Positions 53,008-61,400 of a stretch of 64,000 nucleotides of DNA are shown here, piece after piece. The position numbers and the translations under genes were made by a program. Numbering within the stretch: the stretch's first letter is position 1; every line of letters begins with the position of its first letter. The notes under the pieces are model-generated. The model had not been told where the DNA came from. It did no database searches and saw only the letters and a program-made list of their open reading frames with translations. Source of the stretch: Candidatus Paraluminiphilus aquimaris. GTDB taxonomy: Bacteria; Pseudomonadota; Gammaproteobacteria; Pseudomonadales; Halieaceae. The DNA lies in NCBI RefSeq assembly GCF_026230195.1, contig NZ_CP036501.1, forward strand, positions 372,001 through 436,000, read 5' to 3'.

Positions 53008-54927
53008 TCACAGGTAGGTCTGTAAAAACCCCAGGTAGGCTTCGCTCGCAGTAATTCGGTTAACGCGTTTTCTGAAGCCGTGCCCTTCGTCCTCGAACAA
53101 GACGTATTCAACCGGGACATTGTTCGCTCGCACCTCATCCACCAACTCATCGCTCTCCACTTGAAGGACGCGCGGATCGTTAGCGCCTTGAACGACCAGC
53201 AAAGGCTTCACGATATTTTCCGCATGGAATAGTGGTGAGATAGCCGTCAAACGATCGGTATCCGTCGCAGGGTCACCCAGTTCTGCATAGAGCGAATCCC
53301 TGAAGGCACCCCACCAAGGTGGAATGGATTTAAGTGTGCGAAGCCAGTTCGTCACGCCAAAGATATTGATGCCTATCTCGAAGGCCTCAGGCTCAAAGGC
53401 AAGGGCTGCGGCAACCATATAACCGCCGTACGAGCCACCGATAATCCCAACGCGGTCACCGTCGATCCAGTCGTAGGATGCAAGAAACTCGCGTGACGCA
53501 ACAACATCGCCTAAATCAGCCTCACCGTGCTTAAGGTCATCGAGGTGATAAAACGTTTTGCCATAACCGCTCGAGCCGCGATTATTGATTTGGTAGACCG
53601 CATAACCATGGTTTACCAAATGCTGAATCGCGGCTGAATACCCTTTGCGGCTCTGTCCGCCTGGACCGCCGTGTACCCATACCAAAGCGGGCGCCGGATT
53701 CTCTGATGATGCCTCGCGCGGCTGGTACAAGATGCCGGGAACGTTGAGGCCGTCATAACTGGCAAAGCGAACAACCTCGCCTTCCACCATAAATTCGCTG
53801 TTAATTGCGGGATTGAGGGCAGCTGTAAGCCGCGTGGCTTCACTACCCAGAGGCATATAATACAAATCGTAAGGCGCCGTATCGCGGTTCAAGCCAAAGG
53901 CAATCGCTGTCTCGTCACGGTTAAATCGCACTTGGGCCAGGTCACCCGCTGGCACATTATTGAGCACGACAGCGTCACCTGTTTGCAGGTCGATCAACGA
54001 CACATCCGTGCTTGCGTCATTGTTGACCCCACTTACGCGATAGCGACCGCTGGGTGAGTAACCTACGTACATGACATCCCAATCTTCAGTGATGAGCGGC
54101 GCTCGCTCACCTGTTTCTAGCGAAAGCGTCCAAGCCTGATTGAACTCACCAAACTCATTGGTTGAATAGATGAACGTCTGGTTGTCTGGCGTGAAACCCA
54201 TCGCTGAGTACTCGACATTACCCTCGTGCGGAGTAATGGTTACCAACTCTGGCGTTTCTTCGGTGACATCGATGAGAAAGAGGTCGTTGTCGGCATTACT
54301 GTTATTACGCGCGTATACGACCCAGCGCCCATCGTCACTTATAGCACCAAGGTCTAGGCCCTCGCTGTTCTCATAGAGCATAGTTCGGCTGTAATCCGCT
54401 GCACTGTAGCGATACATATCAAACGCACCGCCGTCGCGCTCGTTACTGAAGATATAAAAGCTTTCGCCATCCGAAGCCCAGCCTGCAAAGCCCGCCTTGT
54501 GCCCCTCACCCGGGGTCAGATCAGTAATCTCACCCGCCTCAGACATCACAAAAACATGTGTGAGTTCGTCGCCATTGCCGTCCTGCTGATAGATAAAACG
54601 ATCATCTCTGGGAAACCACGATTCCGCGTACACACCCCGATCAGCCGACGCCGTTAAAGCGGTCATTTGACGGGTTTCCGTGTCAAGGCGATATGCGTTG
54701 TAGACACCGGTTTCATCTGAACTAATGAGGAGATCGCCGTTCTCGGCAGAGAACGCATAAGGACCGGCTCCGCCCATACGATAACTTGTAGTCTCGAAGA
54801 ACTGCGCCGCAGAGTAGGTCTCGTGTACCAGGGGTGCATTTGCTTCAAGGGCGGACTCTTCACTCGCGCACGCGCCTAAAAACATACAAGCGCCGGCGAC
54901 CGCGCCGCCAAACCATCGTTTATTCAT
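53008..54927 (-). CDS. S9-family prolyl-oligopeptidase-like lipoprotein peptidase
   Basis: A 639-residue serine peptidase with a lipoprotein signal (lipobox LGAC, lipidated cysteine about residue 19). Residues from about 40 to 370 form a beta-propeller with repeated blades (EFGEFNQAWTLSLETGE and similar). The C-terminal alpha/beta-hydrolase domain carries S499 (GGSYGG), D584 (GANDPR) and H616 (EGHGF), the complete triad. NNRGSSGYGKTF near 455 is the usual acyl-aminoacyl-peptidase/DPP segment. It probably trims small peptides in the periplasm. AGGAG precedes the ATG at eight bases. The gene stands as its own unit. Confidence 0.91.
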   Translation of the reverse strand: MNKRWFGGAVAGACMFLGACASEESALEANAPLVHETYSAAQFFETTSYRMGGAGPYAFSAENGDLLISSDETGVYNAYRLDTETRQMTALTASADRGVYAESWFPRDDRFIYQQDGNGDELTHVFVMSEAGEITDLTPGEGHKAGFAGWASDGESFYIFSNERDGGAFDMYRYSAADYSRTMLYENSEGLDLGAISDDGRWVVYARNNSNADNDLFLIDVTEETPELVTITPHEGNVEYSAMGFTPDNQTFIYSTNEFGEFNQAWTLSLETGERAPLITEDWDVMYVGYSPSGRYRVSGVNNDASTDVSLIDLQTGDAVVLNNVPAGDLAQVRFNRDETAIAFGLNRDTAPYDLYYMPLGSEATRLTAALNPAINSEFMVEGEVVRFASYDGLNVPGILYQPREASSENPAPALVWVHGGPGGQSRKGYSAAIQHLVNHGYAVYQINNRGSSGYGKTFYHLDDLKHGEADLGDVVASREFLASYDWIDGDRVGIIGGSYGGYMVAAALAFEPEAFEIGINIFGVTNWLRTLKSIPPWWGAFRDSLYAELGDPATDTDRLTAISPLFHAENIVKPLLVVQGANDPRVLQVESDELVDEVRANNVPVEYVLFEDEGHGFRKRVNRITASEAYLGFLQTYL

Positions 54928-55031
54928 CTTTTGGACTCCTATTGGGCTGACCTTTCTAAAAATTATGAGCTCGGATTCTGACTACGAAACGGCGCTCATA
55001 TATAACGGATGAGCACCCCAATAATGTCGGT

Positions 55032-55964
55032 TCAATAGACATCGAGATCTCTGGCTGAGACGACTTCGCCGTCATATATTTCTCGCACTTCCCTCAACAG
55101 GGTCTCATGGCTCGAGCCCCAAAGTAGTTGATGATACAGCACCAATAATTTCGGTCTCGCCTTGACTGCCAACGCGCCTAACTCGTGAGTAGAAGTATGG
55201 TTTCCCGCGTGATATTTCTGCCACCGAGGTTCTTTTTTCTGAAAGCCCTCTAGGCTGTAGACCTCATGAATCAAAATATCCGCGCCTTTGGCGTATTCGA
55301 GCAAACGCTCTGAGGGTGCCGTATCGCCTGAGATGACAATGACTTTATCCGGGGTCGTGAAGCGATACCCCCAAGCATCGGGCCAGCTTCCATGTGGCAC
55401 ACGAAACGCCTCGACGGTCACATTGTTGTCTTTAAAAATAACCCCTGTTTGCGTCACCTCAGATGTATCAATACGCCACCCCTGATTATTCGCAGGCTGA
55501 TCGCTGTAGAGTCGGTAACGAATGTCCTCTTCGTAGGCGGCAATAATGTTCTTAGCCATTGAAGCTGTGCCCTCTGGACCGAATAGCCTAAGCGGACGGT
55601 CGCGCCCCGCCACCCAGCTGGTCAGCAACAAATCGGGTAAGCCCACACTGTGATCCGAGTGCAAATGGGTCAGGAATGCATGGTTAAGTTTTTCAACCGC
55701 AAGGCCCGGAATTTCCCCACCGTACTCCGGAGATAACGACGCGGCTCGGCGTACTACACCGGCCCCGAAGTCAACGAGGTAGGCCTCATCATTAACGACA
55801 ATGGCAACACCGGGGCCTGACCGCTCCGGAAACGGGTTGGGTGTCCCTGTGCCAAGCATAGCGACTTGAGTGACCGTCCCTGCAGTGTCAGCGAAACTGG
55901 GCAGGGTGAGTACTAAAAACCATAGCAATAAGGTTTGTGAGCAAATGGTTTTGGCAATTTTCAT
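55032..55964 (-). CDS. Secreted metallo-beta-lactamase-fold hydrolase (AtsA/RNase Z-like)
   Basis: A 310-residue exported hydrolase. The metal site THLHSDHS gives H100, H102, D104 and H105. FRVPHGSW supplies another histidine, VISGDTAPS the bridging aspartate, and LYHQLLW the last. The overall arrangement is the RNase Z/arylsulfatase AtsA-like branch. A signal peptide makes an RNase role unlikely, so a sulfate ester, lactone or phosphodiester is a better guess. The ATG at 55964 is chosen because the signal peptide begins there. A GTG 26 codons upstream is possible but has no better ribosome-binding site. Confidence 0.84.
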   Translation of the reverse strand: MKIAKTICSQTLLLWFLVLTLPSFADTAGTVTQVAMLGTGTPNPFPERSGPGVAIVVNDEAYLVDFGAGVVRRAASLSPEYGGEIPGLAVEKLNHAFLTHLHSDHSVGLPDLLLTSWVAGRDRPLRLFGPEGTASMAKNIIAAYEEDIRYRLYSDQPANNQGWRIDTSEVTQTGVIFKDNNVTVEAFRVPHGSWPDAWGYRFTTPDKVIVISGDTAPSERLLEYAKGADILIHEVYSLEGFQKKEPRWQKYHAGNHTSTHELGALAVKARPKLLVLYHQLLWGSSHETLLREVREIYDGEVVSARDLDVY

Positions 55965-56142
55965 GCGGGTTTTCGCGCAGATGTGCAAACTGGGCCCCCT
56001 GGGTACATTTGGGTTGTGCTCAGCACGTTGCGTAGCTGGCACAATCGGCTTATTGAGGTTTTCACGAGACTAAATGCTCGTGACTTACATAGCCAGTCTT
56101 GCTTAGCCCGTCGTGGCGTAACTGGCCCTCGCACAGCATGCG

Positions 56143-57477
56143 TCAGCAGGCTTGATTCATGCCCGCTCGCTCGGTGTTCTCGTCACGCGTGATGCGGCAG
56201 GAAACCCTTATGGCACGGGAAGCCATCGCTTCAAAACTATCAATACCCTCGTTCGCAAAGCCTTTGCGCGTTCGATGAATATTAAATCGACCCGATAGGG
56301 CACCACCAAAAGCCTCTTCAAGGTGATCTCTTCCCAAAGCAAACCCCAGCAAGCCTCCCCAGGTGGCTGCGGGATTATCAGCGTCCCACCCTGCGAGCGC
56401 CGCAATTTTAATCGTCTCCTGAATGTCTCCCCCCCCATAAAAAAGTGAGATCAAGCTTGCAGCAAAATTGATTCCCGAGGCGAAACAGCCATTGCAATAG
56501 AGGCCCCTACTCGACATGTCATAACCATCGGCCTGCGCGACTTGATACCGCTCATAGACCCGATCTCTCGTCGCCTCCCAAGGCAGACCCGCACGGTAAT
56601 TGGTTAACACAAAGTCAAACATCGCGGCCGGCGTTGAAGCGTCAGGCAAGTGCTCGCGAGCTCTAAGGGCGAGTGCTAAGAGGTGCTCAGGCGACACTGG
56701 CCCGCGGGGTTCATCAGCCACCAGGGTATGAAGTACCACGTAGAACTCGGCAGCGATAACTGCATCGCCATACCCTGCCGTGCGAATAGGAAAATAAGCG
56801 ACATCCAGAGCCACATCGACCCGGCCGGGTGCGAAAAGACCAAATATTTCGGTGGTGAGCTGCGCGTCAATCATTTCCCCATGAGGGTTATTCGCTGGGG
56901 CGGCCGTTTGGGGAGGTAGTTCTCCCTTCAACATCAGCTCGTGTGCCGTCTGGTTGGAAACCCATAAATAATTTTGATAGACCGCACCGTCCTTTCCGTA
57001 GGGGGTAGGTAACTGCTCGTCATAGATATGGGCTAACCAGACATCACGAATAGTCTCAGGATCTAGCGTCTCAAGACCCAGATCGTCCATTGCCGATAAA
57101 TACATATATTCGATATCGGTATCGTCATCCGCACCCCAGGTTTCACCAGGACGCCTCAGGACAAAATCTATCGTCGCCGAGATGTCACTTGGCAAATGAG
57201 ACCAGATAGCCGGTTGATCCATGCCGCCCCAATCATCGCGGGTGTAGAACTGTCCGTGCGGGCCCCCGCCGCCAATTTTATCCATTTCAGTAACAAGTCC
57301 CGTCCAGTTACCGATAGATTGGCCAAGCCAAAAGCCTTGCCAGCGGTCATGCAGCACCTCTCGCTCGGTCTCGACCACGAAAAGCTCGTCAGGCGGATCG
57401 TCTGAGCAGCCCGCAGAGACTAAAATCGAAAAAACGAGTAACCACTTCCAACTGGCAACCCAGCCTCCTCGTCTCAT
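56143..57477 (-). CDS. ADP-ribosylglycohydrolase (DraG) family lipoprotein
   Basis: A 444-residue protein with the ADP-ribosylglycohydrolase fold. The metal/substrate motif GADDDTDIE is at 115-123 and the C-terminal GWDADNPAATWGGLLGFALG matches the second metal loop. The N-terminus has a hydrophobic stretch ending in lipobox SAGC (C24), so it is exported and lipid-anchored, which is unusual for a family that normally acts on cytoplasmic ADP-ribosylated targets. The start is uncertain: an ATG at 57546 would add 23 residues. The gene lies head to head with the GH36 alpha-galactosidase, so a glycosidase-type function on oligosaccharides is a reasonable alternative. Confidence 0.84.
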   Translation of the reverse strand: MRRGGWVASWKWLLVFSILVSAGCSDDPPDELFVVETEREVLHDRWQGFWLGQSIGNWTGLVTEMDKIGGGGPHGQFYTRDDWGGMDQPAIWSHLPSDISATIDFVLRRPGETWGADDDTDIEYMYLSAMDDLGLETLDPETIRDVWLAHIYDEQLPTPYGKDGAVYQNYLWVSNQTAHELMLKGELPPQTAAPANNPHGEMIDAQLTTEIFGLFAPGRVDVALDVAYFPIRTAGYGDAVIAAEFYVVLHTLVADEPRGPVSPEHLLALALRAREHLPDASTPAAMFDFVLTNYRAGLPWEATRDRVYERYQVAQADGYDMSSRGLYCNGCFASGINFAASLISLFYGGGDIQETIKIAALAGWDADNPAATWGGLLGFALGRDHLEEAFGGALSGRFNIHRTRKGFANEGIDSFEAMASRAIRVSCRITRDENTERAGMNQAC

Positions 57478-57604
57478 GTCGAAACCGGCAATGCTCGGAC
57501 CTTCCAAAGCCGAGCGCTTCCTGACCGTGATAACTGATACGCCCATTGTATTTTTAGCAAACCCCTATTCACCACACAGCAGCCATCAATCGGTATCGCC
57601 TGCG

Positions 57605-57618
57605 TGAAACCGCTCCCT
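57605..57618. promoter_or_regulatory. Weak LacI-family-like operator half-match upstream of GH36
   Basis: TGAAACCGCTCCCT fits eight of ten fixed positions of the LacI/GalR-type pattern TGNAANCGNTTNCA. It lies 48 bases before the GH36 start. A related sequence sharing AAACCGCT lies at 61253-61266, directly before the SSS symporter gene start. Matched by eye, and could be chance. Confidence 0.25.
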
Positions 57619-57666
57619 TGGCAGGTTACCCTTGCGCCAATGTAACGTCAGTTTTGAGTAATTTAC

Positions 57667-59793
57667 ATGCGAGATGGCCTGAAGCTTTTTTACCATCTAA
57701 AAAATGAATGGGTGTCGATCGTTGTCGATTGCCGAAGTCAGCAGCCCTCGATCGCTTATTTTGGAGAGGCGCTAGGCAATGTAAATGCATCAATGCTGGG
57801 GCAGCTAGACCGCCATGAAGCGCCTGCCTCGCTGAGCGCGGAACCGGTTATTTCCCTATCACCGTCGGTCGGAACAGGTTATCTCGGTCATCCCGGCATT
57901 GCGCTTCGTAAAGCGCCTAATAGGTGGCAGTTCAATCCGCGTCTGGTCTCTTGCGAAGCTTCCGAGTCGCGGCTTGCACTCGTCAGCATTTGTGAGGCGC
58001 TGGCAGTAGAGATCACCCATTATCTTCGGCTCGATCGGAATACGAGCGTGACCGAGTTAACGACACATATTAAGAACCTCGATTCTGAAGCGCGAGTGAG
58101 CGTCGATCGGTGTCTAATGACAGCGCCTATCCAAGACCACCTCACCGAAGCGCTCGAACTCACGGGTCGCTGGGGCTATGAGCTTCAACAAAATCGCTTC
58201 CCACTCCCTGCCTCCTCGGTTGTCAGAGAGAACCGAACGGGGCGCACCTCGCATCACCTACATCCATCAATCAGGCTTCTATCGACCACCACGTCGCTTC
58301 ATTCGGGTGACGCAATAGATGTCCAGCTGGCTTGGAGCGGAAATCATACGACACGCATAGAACAGCTGGCCGACGGCCGCCGACTGGTGCAGGCCGGTGA
58401 GTTACTCGAGCCAGACGAGCTTGAATTGGACCCGAACACCTCTTATACAAGCCCCTCATGTTTTTTCTGCTTCAGCAACGAGGGGGTCAGCGGTCTTACC
58501 CAGCAGTGGCATCGATTCATTCGCGCGCGGCATGAACCCGTGAACGCCCTACCCCACAGGACTCGCCCGGTTCAGCTCAATACCTGGGAGGCGTGTTATT
58601 TCGAGGTCAATGAGGCCACCGTCATTGAACTTATCGATCAGGCCGCAGATTTGGGTATCGAACGGTTTGTTCTCGACGACGGCTGGTTTGAAGGTCGAAA
58701 TAACGACCACACTTCTCTTGGCGACTGGCAAGTTGACCGGTCTAAGTTCCCGGCGGGACTGACCCCCGTCGCGACGCACTGCCACTCAAAAGGGCTTGAG
58801 TTCGGACTCTGGATAGAACCCGAAATGGTGAGTCGCAAAAGCGAACTCTATCGCGCTCATCCAGATTGGGTGCTCGGCTTCTCTGGTACTTCATTGATAG
58901 AAGCCCGCCATCAGTTAGTACTCGACCTTGGGCGCGAGGAGGTTGTCGACTATCTGTTTGAATCGATTTCTGCGTTGCTAACAGAGACACCCATTCGCTA
59001 TCTCAAGTGGGATATGAATCGGGATATTCACCAAATGGAGAACGCAGTTGGCGGTCGCGCAGTTCATCATCAAACGAACGCGGTTTATGCCTTGATGGCA
59101 CGTATTCGAAAACAGTTCCCGCATGTGGAAATCGAAAGCTGCGCATCGGGCGGTGGACGTCTCGATATGGGCGTATTGCAGCACGCCACACGATTTTGGC
59201 CTTCCGACACGAACGATGCGTTGGATAGAGTTCGAGTACAAACAGGCTTTTTATCGATGCTGCCTCCGGAGCTCATGGGCTCACACGTCGGCCCAAGTCC
59301 CTGCCACCTGACGGGAAGGCAACACGCTATGGCCTTTCGGGCGGGCGTCGCCCTCTGGGGGCATATGGGCGTTGAGGCCGATATCCGAGCACTCGATGAA
59401 AGCGAGCGCGCAGTACTTGAAGCCGCGATTAACCTGCACAAGCAACATCGTCTTCTTCTCCATCGAGGGTGCTATATCGAGCACGAATCGTCCGCTCAGC
59501 AGGTTTCGTGGAGTGTCGTGTCCGCCGACCAAACCGAGGCACTGAGTGCACTAGCCCTGATGGAAACCCCGAATACCGCGTTTCCAAAACGCATGCGCTT
59601 TCTAGGTATTGATGTCGCCAAACAGTATCGGGTGAACCTAGTCTGGCCTCAAGAATTGTCCGCAGCACAAGCCCAATATCGGGACAGCTTACAAGCCAAT
59701 ACCTTCGGTGGAGATTGGTTGCAACACGCAGGGTTGGAACCCCCAATCATGCGTCCAGAAAGTATTCTCATTTATCATTTGACCGCGATATAG
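57667..59793 (+). CDS. Alpha-galactosidase, glycoside hydrolase family 36
   Basis: A 708-residue cytoplasmic retaining alpha-galactosidase, cutting terminal alpha-galactosides such as melibiose or raffinose-type sugars and galactosylglycerol. The N-terminal beta-supersandwich is followed by a TIM barrel. The nucleophile is D449 (YLKWDMN) and the acid/base is D514 (WPSDTND). FVLDDGWFEGRNND near 335 and ESCASGGGRLDMG near 485 are signature segments. There is no signal peptide, so the substrate must be imported, consistent with the SSS symporters next door. The ribosome-binding site is weak. It ends 14 bases from the convergent symporter gene. Confidence 0.94.
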   Translation: MRDGLKLFYHLKNEWVSIVVDCRSQQPSIAYFGEALGNVNASMLGQLDRHEAPASLSAEPVISLSPSVGTGYLGHPGIALRKAPNRWQFNPRLVSCEASESRLALVSICEALAVEITHYLRLDRNTSVTELTTHIKNLDSEARVSVDRCLMTAPIQDHLTEALELTGRWGYELQQNRFPLPASSVVRENRTGRTSHHLHPSIRLLSTTTSLHSGDAIDVQLAWSGNHTTRIEQLADGRRLVQAGELLEPDELELDPNTSYTSPSCFFCFSNEGVSGLTQQWHRFIRARHEPVNALPHRTRPVQLNTWEACYFEVNEATVIELIDQAADLGIERFVLDDGWFEGRNNDHTSLGDWQVDRSKFPAGLTPVATHCHSKGLEFGLWIEPEMVSRKSELYRAHPDWVLGFSGTSLIEARHQLVLDLGREEVVDYLFESISALLTETPIRYLKWDMNRDIHQMENAVGGRAVHHQTNAVYALMARIRKQFPHVEIESCASGGGRLDMGVLQHATRFWPSDTNDALDRVRVQTGFLSMLPPELMGSHVGPSPCHLTGRQHAMAFRAGVALWGHMGVEADIRALDESERAVLEAAINLHKQHRLLLHRGCYIEHESSAQQVSWSVVSADQTEALSALALMETPNTAFPKRMRFLGIDVAKQYRVNLVWPQELSAAQAQYRDSLQANTFGGDWLQHAGLEPPIMRPESILIYHLTAI

Positions 59794-59807
59794 ACCGCGA
59801 ACTCGGC

Positions 59808-61250
59808 CTAGCTAATGTGTATCGCCGGCTCAAATTTGGGTGAGGTCCCAAATGCAAACCGACTAATAGCCAGCGCAGCGACCACACAGAAAAGCACTGT
59901 GAAAAACATCATGTGAATGTAGTGCAAGGGCGCCCAAACAAAGGAAAAGAAGGCGTATAACAGCACGCCAAGGACGACTGCGGCGATGGCAGCGCCCGCC
60001 GCAACATCGCGAAAAAGCAAACCGACAATAAAGGCGGAAAGAATAGGCATGCTCAACAACCCGTACAGCTCCTGCACCAAATTAATAATGCTGTCTGCCG
60101 TAGTGTAGACGGGCACCATCGCAAGACCAATAAGCACAAACGTCACCGTAATCACAAGGTTGAGACGCCTAAGGTCGGCCTTAGGGTTAATGAAGGGTTC
60201 GTGAATATCACATACCCACAGTGTCGTTGATGAGTTCAGTACGCTATTCACGCTGGTCAAAACTGCCGCGGCAATAGCGGCGGCAAAAGCGCCTGACAAC
60301 CAAACAGGAAGTACATCTCGAACGATCATTCCAAACGCGGCATCGCCCACATCACCGTATAATTTATACGAGACAATGCCGGGAATAACGACCAAAGGCG
60401 GGATGACCATTAGCCTGATGGCGGCCGCGGCGAGCACCCCTTTCTGACCCTCTTCAACCGTGGGTGACGCCATGGCCCGTTGCGTAATGGTCTGGTTGGT
60501 CCCCCAATAGAATATTTGAATAAAGATCATCCCTGTCAGCAGTGTGTGCCAGGGAATAGGCGAAGCGCTGTCACCCACCATGGTCAGCCTGTCGGCTGGA
60601 ATGCCCGAAAAATCAAAATCAATCGTTGCCAGTGACAAGACAACGACCAATGCCCCCAGGGTCAGCAATAAAACCCCACTGTAAGCGTCTGAGACCGCTA
60701 CCGCGCGAAGCCCACCCAGAACCGCATAGGCCGAACCCACAATCGCGAAGGCAATGGATATTAGGAGGAGTGGCAGATCAACGTTGAACATCGTCTGAAT
60801 GAAGAGCGAACCACTGTAGAGCATCGCTGGGATGAAAATGAAGAGATTGCCAAGGAGAAACAAGAGCCCGATTAAAGCCCTGATTCGCTGATCGTTGTAA
60901 CGTTTTTCAAGCAGTTCTGTGGTGGTCGTGCAGTGGTATCGGTAGTACACGGGTAAGATGACCTTCGCGAGAATGATCAGCCCCACCACAGCTGAAAGCT
61001 CCCACCACGCCAAGAGCGCCATCTGATTGCCATTCATACCCACAAGCTGGTCGGTACTTAGGTTGGTGAGCGTGATAGAGCCAGCCACCACAATCCAACT
61101 CAAACCCTTCCCGGCAAGAAAAACCTCCTCCCGAGTGCTCGTGACAGCCCCTGTTGCGGCGATATCACGAGTCACACGCCGGTACGTCAGTCCACCAATC
61201 AGCGTCGTAATGGCAATAAATATGATGATTTGGAGAACGTCTGCAGACAT
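59808..61250 (-). CDS. Sodium:solute symporter (SSS/SLC5 family), shorter paralogue
   Basis: A 480-residue inner-membrane Na+-coupled transporter with about 13 helices. The family segment GLSWIVVAGSITLTNLSTDQLVGMNG near residues 49-74 lines the Na+/substrate site. YAVLGGLRAVAVSDAYSG near 172 and FYWGTNQTITQRA near 240 match the SGLT-like sugar subgroup. It is similar throughout to the longer paralogue transcribed divergently (61401-63122). Its gene is convergent with the GH36 enzyme. The sugar is not known, but galactosides or galactose are likely from the context. Confidence 0.92.
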   Translation of the reverse strand: MSADVLQIIIFIAITTLIGGLTYRRVTRDIAATGAVTSTREEVFLAGKGLSWIVVAGSITLTNLSTDQLVGMNGNQMALLAWWELSAVVGLIILAKVILPVYYRYHCTTTTELLEKRYNDQRIRALIGLLFLLGNLFIFIPAMLYSGSLFIQTMFNVDLPLLLISIAFAIVGSAYAVLGGLRAVAVSDAYSGVLLLTLGALVVVLSLATIDFDFSGIPADRLTMVGDSASPIPWHTLLTGMIFIQIFYWGTNQTITQRAMASPTVEEGQKGVLAAAAIRLMVIPPLVVIPGIVSYKLYGDVGDAAFGMIVRDVLPVWLSGAFAAAIAAAVLTSVNSVLNSSTTLWVCDIHEPFINPKADLRRLNLVITVTFVLIGLAMVPVYTTADSIINLVQELYGLLSMPILSAFIVGLLFRDVAAGAAIAAVVLGVLLYAFFSFVWAPLHYIHMMFFTVLFCVVAALAISRFAFGTSPKFEPAIHIS

Positions 61251-61327
61251 AGTTAAACCGCTTAGCCTTTGTTTTTGGAATGAGTGGGCGGGTGATTTGT
61301 AGTGAGACTAACACCCTCACAAGTCGA

Positions 61328-61353
61328 CGCCTATCTTCAAAGTGTTGAAGGCG
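61328..61353. promoter_or_regulatory. Inverted repeat between divergent SSS symporter genes
   Basis: CTTCAA-AGTG-TTGAAG (61335-61350) is a perfect 6-4-6 inverted repeat. It is extended by CGC/GCG on the outside across a 4-base bulge. It is central in the 150-base region between the two divergent symporter genes, so it may control one or both. The rest of this region shows no other feature. Confidence 0.4.
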
Positions 61354-61400
61354 AGGCGTGCCTTACCTATGCTGAAACCTAACCTTGAGAGACACCACGC

